This document shows, piece by piece, positions 33,249 through 38,823 of a stretch of DNA of 38,823 bases. Each line of letters opens with the position of its first letter. The first letter of the stretch is position 1. The notes below the pieces were generated by a model, which worked only from the letters and a program-made list of their open reading frames with translations, was not told the origin of the DNA and did no database searches. The position numbers were made by a program, and so were the translations under genes. The stretch comes from Brevinematales bacterium. GTDB taxonomy: Bacteria > Spirochaetota > Brevinematia > Brevinematales > JAOACQ01. The stretch is taken from contig JAGVOW010000021.1 in NCBI GenBank assembly GCA_020052515.1, positions 1 through 38,823 of the forward strand, read 5' to 3'.

Positions 33249-34208
33249 ATGGCAACATCATCCGTTGTTAAAACGACAAAAAAAGATTATAATTGGGGAG
33301 GGTTTCGTTTAAAGGCTGCGCCCTATGTTTTTACAGCTCCTTTCTTTATTGCTTTTTTAATATTTTCTTCTTTTCCGCTTGTTTTTTCTACATTCTTAAG
33401 TTTTCAAGAATGGAATGGCGTCCGCCAGATGAAATTTGCCGGAATAGATAATTACTTCTTTCTGATCCAGGATCCGCTTTTCTTAAAGAGCATTCTCAAT
33501 ACTATTATTTTAATGTTAATGTGTGATATACCTCAGCATGTTCTGGCTTTGTTTTTTGCTTTTATCTTAAATTCAGCTTTTATCAAGTTTCGGGAATTTT
33601 TTAAAGGCGCTTTTTTTCTGCCTTATGTAACTTCTAGCGTTGCGGTAGCTATTGTCTTTGGTATATTATTTGGGATGCAGTATGGTTTTATTAATTATTT
33701 GCTCAGTTTTGTTTTTGAATCGCCCATAATGAAATCATTATTTGGCGGCTCTTTTGAATTCCCTATAAACTTTGGTGTTGGCTGGGCCGCAAAAACAGCG
33801 GTATCCACTCTTGCGATCTGGAAATGGACTGGCTGGATTACTATATTGTATTTAGCCGGCCTTCAAGCTATTCCAGAAAGCCTTTATGAAGCGGCAAGAG
33901 TCGATGGAGCAACATGGCCCCAGGTATTTTTTCATATCACCATTCCTTTGTTAAAACCGATTATGTTTTTCGCGATCACGATGAGTATCATCGGTAGTAT
34001 GCAATTTTTTGACGAACCTTTGGTGTTATTGGGAGACGAGGGCGGTGTAAACAACACAGGTTTTACCGCCACTATGTTTATGTATAAAAGCGCGTTTGCG
34101 TGGGGCGAGTTTGGGAGAGCCGCGGCTGCTTCCTATATACTTTTTGTCGTAATATTATTCTTATCTTTTATCAATAATATGATTTTCAAAGATAGGGATA
34201 GGGTATAA
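33249..34208 (+). CDS. ABC sugar transporter permease (MalF/UgpA type)
   Basis: A 319-residue inner-membrane permease with about six helices. The EAA loop that contacts the ATPase is clear at about residue 214 (EAARVDGATWPQVFFHITIP). The N-terminal region PYVFTAPFFIAFLIFSSFPL matches the MalF/UgpA-type first subunit. Start supported by GAAGGAG. Such importers normally need a second permease (MalG type) and an ATPase. Neither is found next to it; the GH94 gene starts 21 bases later. They must be elsewhere or beyond the right edge. Confidence 0.93.
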   Translation: MATSSVVKTTKKDYNWGGFRLKAAPYVFTAPFFIAFLIFSSFPLVFSTFLSFQEWNGVRQMKFAGIDNYFFLIQDPLFLKSILNTIILMLMCDIPQHVLALFFAFILNSAFIKFREFFKGAFFLPYVTSSVAVAIVFGILFGMQYGFINYLLSFVFESPIMKSLFGGSFEFPINFGVGWAAKTAVSTLAIWKWTGWITILYLAGLQAIPESLYEAARVDGATWPQVFFHITIPLLKPIMFFAITMSIIGSMQFFDEPLVLLGDEGGVNNTGFTATMFMYKSAFAWGEFGRAAAASYILFVVILFLSFINNMIFKDRDRV

Positions 34209-34229
34209 AAAATTTAAGGGCCTTTTCTT

Positions 34230-36653
34230 ATGAGGTACGGCTACTTTGACGACGCAAAAAGAGAATATGTTATTACCGATCCAAAAACGCCTGTAAAGTG
34301 GATCAACTATATCGGCCAGCTTTCTTTCGGAGGCTTTGTTGATCACACAGGCGGAAGTGTTATCTGCAAAAGAGATCCCTCTCTCAATCGCATATTGAAA
34401 TACATTCCTCAAATGCCTTCTTCCGACTTCAAAGGCGAAACGCTGTATATTCGTTTGAAGGACAAGGAGGGGAAATATCAGGTATTTTCCCCTTATTTTG
34501 TTCCCACCTTGACTCCTTATGAAACCTATGAATGCAGGGTTGGTTTAGGTTATTCCCGTTTTATCTCTGAATTCTATGGGATTCAGTTTGATATTATTGT
34601 TTTTGTTCCCATCAATGAGTCCAGGGTCATCCGTGATATCAAAATCACCAACAAAAATAAATATTCCGTTGATATAGACGCTATCCCGGTTGTGGAATAT
34701 TCTCACTTTGAAGCCTTAATGCAATTGACAAACGCGGATTGGGTGCCTCAGACTATGCAGAGCCGCATCCATGAAGAAGACAATCATTTAAAAGTGCTGA
34801 CTCAATTTGCTTTTATGAAGAAAAATATCCGGACAAATTACTTTACTTCCAACCTTCCGATTTCGTCTTTTCAGTCTGATAGAAAACTTTTTCTAGGCGC
34901 TAATGAATATGGTTCATGGGTCCATCCTCAGGAGCTTCAAAACGAAGAACTGAGTAATTATGAGGCTCATCGAGGAGATAATATCGCCGCGCTCCTGCAT
35001 CATCTTGGTACCTTCAAGCCGGGAGAAACAAAAAGCCTAATCACTCAATTAGGCCAGGAAGATACCGTAGAAAAAGCTATGCCGAGAATACTCAAATACC
35101 GCGAATCAAAAAACGTGGATGCGGCTTTTCATGAGTTAGGTGATTTTTGGAATGATTATTTATCGAAAATGCAGGTAGAAACGCCGGATGTCTCTATGAA
35201 TACTATGCTCAATATCCACAATCCGCGGCAATGCTACATTACTAAAAACTGGTCCAGATATCTTTCGCTCTATCAGCTAGGATATGGTAGTGATAGGGGC
35301 ATCGGTTTTAGAGACGCTTCTCAAGACGTTATGGGCATTATCGCAAATGCGCCTGAAGAAGGAAAGGATCTGATAAAAAAACTCTTGAGTATCCAGAAAA
35401 GAGACGGCTCAGCCATGCATCAATTTAACCCGCTTACCATGGCAGCGGGAGTAGGAGACTCAAATTCAAGAGAATTTCAAGATAGGCCTAAATATTACAG
35501 TGATGATCACTTGTGGATTATTCTTGCGGTCTGCGCTTATATCAAGGAAACTGGCAACATTTCTTTTTTAGACGAAGTTATCCCTTATTATGAAAAGAAT
35601 AAGCACGATAAACCCCTGGAAACCTCTCCTGTTTTAGACCATTTAAAACGGGGGATTGAGTTTACAAAGAATGACATCGGAGACCATGGCCTTCCGCTTC
35701 TTGGGTTTGCGGATTGGAATGATACAATTAATCTAAAAAAAGGCGCGGAATCTGTATTTACCGCGAATTTGTATGGCAAAGCAATTCTGGAAATGATAGA
35801 ATTGATGGAACATTTAAATCTAAAAGAGTGGGTGGAAAAATACAAGACTGACTATAAAGAAATCAAAGATAAAGTAAATAAACAAGCCTGGGATGGAAAG
35901 TGGTATGTCCGTTATTTTGATTTTGACGGCACGCCTCTCGGATCTAATAAAAATTTACACGGAAAAATTTATATAAACGCCCAATCCTGGTCAGTTATTT
36001 CAGAATTTGCCCCCCTAAAACGAGGGAAGCAGGCATTGGAATCCGTCAATAAAATACTCAATACTAAAAATGGTATTAAAATGAGCTATCCCAGTTTTAA
36101 CGGGTTTGATCAAAATAAAGGCGGTGTAACTACTTATCCCCCTGGGGCAAAAGAAAATGGCGGTATTTTCCTGCACACCAACCCATGGGTGATTATAGCG
36201 GAAACCATCCTGGGTAATGGTGATAGAGCCTATGAATATTACAATCAGATCAATCCAGCCGCGAAGAATGATAAAATAGACGAATTTGAATGCGCGCCTT
36301 ATTGTTACCCGCAAAATATTCTAGGAGATGAACACCCTCAGTTTGGCCTTGCCAGAAATAGCTGGCTTTCCGGGACTGCCAGCTGGTGCTATCAGGCTAC
36401 CACAAAGCACATTCTAGGAATACAACCAGATTATAACGGTTTGAAAATCGACCCTTGCATTCCTAAAAAATGGAAAGGTTTTAAAGCGATGCGCGCTTTT
36501 AGAAATTCTTTTTATGAGATAGAGGTCAAAAATCCAAAACATGTTTCCAGAGGAGTGAAGTCCATAAAGATAGATGGAAAAATCATAAAAGGAAATATTG
36601 CCCCTATTTTTAACGATGGAAAAGAGCATTTAGTAGAAGTCATTATGGGATAA
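34230..36653 (+). CDS. GH94 glycoside phosphorylase, specificity unclear
   Basis: An 807-residue cytoplasmic GH94 phosphorylase, which splits a beta-glucoside with phosphate, inverting the configuration to give an alpha-sugar 1-phosphate. The N-terminal domain starts [20 protein letters not shown], shared by the family. The catalytic motif is FADWND (Trp496, Asp498), and the phosphate/acceptor region includes GIFLHTNPW and the C-terminal [14 protein letters not shown]94 includes cellobiose, laminaribiose, chitobiose and longer-glucan phosphorylases. The segment between about 160 and 290 differs from the cellobiose enzyme at 36671, so a different substrate is likely. It follows the permease by 21 bases, without an AGGAGG-type site (best is AAGGGCC). 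Confidence 0.9.
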   Translation: MRYGYFDDAKREYVITDPKTPVKWINYIGQLSFGGFVDHTGGSVICKRDPSLNRILKYIPQMPSSDFKGETLYIRLKDKEGKYQVFSPYFVPTLTPYETYECRVGLGYSRFISEFYGIQFDIIVFVPINESRVIRDIKITNKNKYSVDIDAIPVVEYSHFEALMQLTNADWVPQTMQSRIHEEDNHLKVLTQFAFMKKNIRTNYFTSNLPISSFQSDRKLFLGANEYGSWVHPQELQNEELSNYEAHRGDNIAALLHHLGTFKPGETKSLITQLGQEDTVEKAMPRILKYRESKNVDAAFHELGDFWNDYLSKMQVETPDVSMNTMLNIHNPRQCYITKNWSRYLSLYQLGYGSDRGIGFRDASQDVMGIIANAPEEGKDLIKKLLSIQKRDGSAMHQFNPLTMAAGVGDSNSREFQDRPKYYSDDHLWIILAVCAYIKETGNISFLDEVIPYYEKNKHDKPLETSPVLDHLKRGIEFTKNDIGDHGLPLLGFADWNDTINLKKGAESVFTANLYGKAILEMIELMEHLNLKEWVEKYKTDYKEIKDKVNKQAWDGKWYVRYFDFDGTPLGSNKNLHGKIYINAQSWSVISEFAPLKRGKQALESVNKILNTKNGIKMSYPSFNGFDQNKGGVTTYPPGAKENGGIFLHTNPWVIIAETILGNGDRAYEYYNQINPAAKNDKIDEFECAPYCYPQNILGDEHPQFGLARNSWLSGTASWCYQATTKHILGIQPDYNGLKIDPCIPKKWKGFKAMRAFRNSFYEIEVKNPKHVSRGVKSIKIDGKIIKGNIAPIFNDGKEHLVEVIMG

Positions 36654-36670
36654 ATCTGTGGGGGGAATCT

Positions 36671-38823
36671 ATGCGTTTTGGCTTTTTTGATGATTCCAAA
36701 AAAGAATATGTGATTCAAACTCCTAAAACACCCTATCCATGGATCAATTATCTCGGCTCCCAGAATTTTTTTGGGATCCTGTCCAATACCGCCGGCGGTT
36801 ATTGTTTTTATAAAGACGCCCGTTTGAGAAGAATTACTCGCTACCGTTACAACCAGGTTCCCGCAGATCATGGCGGCGGAAGATACTTTTATGTCCAGGA
36901 CAATGAAAACAATGAATTTTGGTCTCCTTCCTGGTCTCCGGTAAAAAAAGATCTTGATTTTTATGAATGCCGGCATGGTTTGGGTTATTCCAGGATCTCT
37001 GGCGAAAGAAGCGGAATTCGAAGCAGTATTCTTTATTTTGTTCCTCTTCACGAAAACTGTGAAATACATCAAATTCAGTTGAAAAACACTTCTCAAAAAC
37101 AAAAAAAAATAACTCTCTTTTCTTTTATTGAATTTTGTCTCTGGAACGCTATGGACGATATGACAAATTTCCAGCGGAATTTAAGCACCGGCGAAATAGA
37201 AGTTGAAGGTTCGGTCATCTATCATAAAACCGAATATCGCGAACGGCGGAATCATTTTTCTTTTTATTCAGCCAATACTTCCATCGATGGCTTTGACACG
37301 GACCGGGAAAGCTTTTTAGGCCTTTACAATGGTTTTGACGCGCCGCAAGCGGTCGCGGAAGGCAAATCTCGTAATTCTATGGCCAGCGGCTGGTCGCCTA
37401 TCGCTTCTCACTCCATTCAGATTGATCTAAAACCCGGAGAAGAAAAAAATATCGTCTTTGTTCTGGGTTATATCGAAAACCCGGAGGAAGAAAAATGGGA
37501 AAAGCCAGGCATTATTAATAAAAAGAGGGCAAAAGAACTCTTGAATAAATTTGATTCATCCCAAAAAGTGGAAAAAGCATTTGATGAATTAGGAAATTAT
37601 TGGAATGAACTGCTGTCGGCCTATCAAATAGAATGTGATGACGAAAAATTAAGCCGCATGGTCAATATCTGGCATCCTTATCAATGCATGGTTACTTTCA
37701 ATCTGTCCAGAAGCGCCTCTTATTTTGAATCAGGGATCGGCAGAGGAATGGGATTCAGAGACTCCAACCAGGACCTTTTGGGTTTTTTACACTTGATACC
37801 GAAAAAAGCAAAAGAACGCATTATAGACATTGCTTCCACACAGTTTGAAGATGGAAGCGCTTACCATCAATATCAGCCTCTCACTAAAAAAGGAAACAAC
37901 GAGATCGGTAGCGGGTTTAACGATGATCCCCTCTGGCTGATCGCTGCTGTCGCCGCTTATATCAAGGAAACAGGGGATTTTGCTATTCTGGATGAAGAAG
38001 TGCCTTTTGATAATAATGAAAAAAACAAGGCTTCTTTATTTGAGCATTTGAAACGTTCTTTTTATCACGCGGTTTTTAAAAAAGGCCCACATGGTCTCCC
38101 ACTCATCGGGAGAGCCGACTGGAACGACTGCTTGAATTTGAACTGTTTTTCAAAAGAACCCAATGAATCCTACCAGACCTGTGAAAATGTTCAGGATGGC
38201 AAGATCGCGGAATCGGTTTTCATAGCCGGCTTATTTACTGCAGTCGGCCCGGATTTTGTAGAAATATGCAGACACAGAGGCGATATTTCGGAAGCGGAAA
38301 AGGCCAAAAAAGAAATTTTAATTATGAAAGAAACTGTTCTACAACACGGCTGGGATGGAGAATGGTTCTTAAGAGCTTATGATGCCTTTGGCCAAAAAGT
38401 TGGCGGCAAAGAATGTAAAGAGGGCAAAATTTTCATAGAACCGCAGGGTTTCTGTATTATAGGCGGCATAGGAATAAAAGAAGGCCTCGCTGAAAAAGCC
38501 TTGAACTCTGTACAGGAAAAACTGGAAACCAAATACGGCATTATCCTTCAAAATCCAGCTTATTCTTCCTATTATATAAATCTAGGGGAAATTTCCTCCT
38601 ATCCGCCGGGCTATAAAGAAAACGCAGGTATTTTCTGCCACAACAATCCCTGGATCACCATTGCTGAGACAATCATTGGCCATGGAAAAAGGGCATTTGA
38701 ACTTTACAAGAAAATCACTCCCGCTTATCTCGAAGAAATAAGTGAAATTCATAAAATGGAACCCTACGCTTATTGCCAGATGGTAGCAGGAAAAGACGCT
38801 GTCCGGCATGGAGAAGGAAAAAA
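36671..38823 (+). CDS. Cellobiose phosphorylase (GH94), cut by window end
   Basis: The first 717 codons of a cytoplasmic GH94 enzyme; the stop lies beyond the window. Start at 36671 is supported by GGGGGG 5 bases upstream, 17 bases after the previous gene. From memory of the family, the N-terminus and middle closely match clostridial cellobiose phosphorylases: [59 protein letters not shown] and [15 protein letters not shown] (Trp484, catalytic Asp486), then [17 protein letters not shown]. It should turn cellobiose plus phosphate into glucose 1-phosphate and glucose, saving one ATP per disaccharide. The reading frame is intact to the edge. Confidence 0.93.
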   Translation, partial: MRFGFFDDSKKEYVIQTPKTPYPWINYLGSQNFFGILSNTAGGYCFYKDARLRRITRYRYNQVPADHGGGRYFYVQDNENNEFWSPSWSPVKKDLDFYECRHGLGYSRISGERSGIRSSILYFVPLHENCEIHQIQLKNTSQKQKKITLFSFIEFCLWNAMDDMTNFQRNLSTGEIEVEGSVIYHKTEYRERRNHFSFYSANTSIDGFDTDRESFLGLYNGFDAPQAVAEGKSRNSMASGWSPIASHSIQIDLKPGEEKNIVFVLGYIENPEEEKWEKPGIINKKRAKELLNKFDSSQKVEKAFDELGNYWNELLSAYQIECDDEKLSRMVNIWHPYQCMVTFNLSRSASYFESGIGRGMGFRDSNQDLLGFLHLIPKKAKERIIDIASTQFEDGSAYHQYQPLTKKGNNEIGSGFNDDPLWLIAAVAAYIKETGDFAILDEEVPFDNNEKNKASLFEHLKRSFYHAVFKKGPHGLPLIGRADWNDCLNLNCFSKEPNESYQTCENVQDGKIAESVFIAGLFTAVGPDFVEICRHRGDISEAEKAKKEILIMKETVLQHGWDGEWFLRAYDAFGQKVGGKECKEGKIFIEPQGFCIIGGIGIKEGLAEKALNSVQEKLETKYGIILQNPAYSSYYINLGEISSYPPGYKENAGIFCHNNPWITIAETIIGHGKRAFELYKKITPAYLEEISEIHKMEPYAYCQMVAGKDAVRHGEGK

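Noticed and set aside
1-38823. CRISPR arrays, tRNA or rRNA genes
   Set aside because: No regularly spaced repeats, no tRNA T-loop/CCA patterns and no rRNA-like stretches were seen in the intergenic sequence.

Overview
This window comes from an uncultured-type, moderately AT-rich, two-membrane (diderm) bacterium that is probably an anaerobic heterotroph. Evidence for two membranes is several lipoproteins with lipoboxes and a putative outer-membrane barrel. Glycan use is indicated by a sugar ABC importer, two GH94 phosphorylases and a GH74-like lipoprotein. Ribosome binding sites are strong (AGGAGG-like) and many promoters fit TTGACA-N16/17-TATAAT closely. I cannot assign a phylum from sequence alone. 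No rRNA, tRNA or CRISPR was found, and no stretch over about 300 bases lacks a gene or gene remnant.

Layout. (1) 1-3638, minus strand: the start of an exported protein, then recA-argC-argJ read as one unit, with recA and argC overlapping by ATGA. (2) 3650-6120, an accessory island between recA and carB. It holds two minus-strand gene cassettes that look like integron cassettes: a PIN toxin/antitoxin-like pair and a small lipoprotein, each followed by an attC-like site. Next to them are the end of an IS1380-type element and a DUF4160/DUF2442 pair. (3) 6172-11100: carB, a DUF4349-like lipoprotein and a second DUF4160/DUF2442 pair. (4) 11150-17750: a copper operon read csoR, HMA-SafE-cupredoxin fusion, copA. 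It is followed by an Asp-box lipoprotein gene and then by a short broken copy of the copA 3' end. (5) 17770-19776: an outer-membrane barrel gene and a lipoprotein gene, with the leftover 3' end of a second barrel gene behind them. (6) 19860-25400: a parvulin/SurA-like protein, an exported helical protein, an MFS transporter, homoserine dehydrogenase and a TlpA-like thioredoxin. (7) 25507-27174, minus strand: nitroreductase, a broken cutA and a DUF2156 protein. (8) 27234-38823, plus strand: aspS and a YfhO-like membrane protein, then a sugar importer (binding protein and one permease) with two GH94 phosphorylases, the second being a cellobiose phosphorylase cut by the window edge.

How the genes fit together. 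argC, argJ and carB serve arginine (and, for carB, pyrimidine) synthesis. CsoR should repress the copper operon through an operator beside its own -10 box. The sugar locus should import an oligosaccharide and split it by phosphorolysis.

The strongest unusual signal is the cassette pair at 3704-5166. Each cassette has inverted, complementary outer ends, which is what joining an excised integron cassette into a circle predicts, yet no integrase gene is in the window. A second theme is gene decay: the copA tail, the barrel tail, cutA and the IS1380 transposase are all recognisable remnants.
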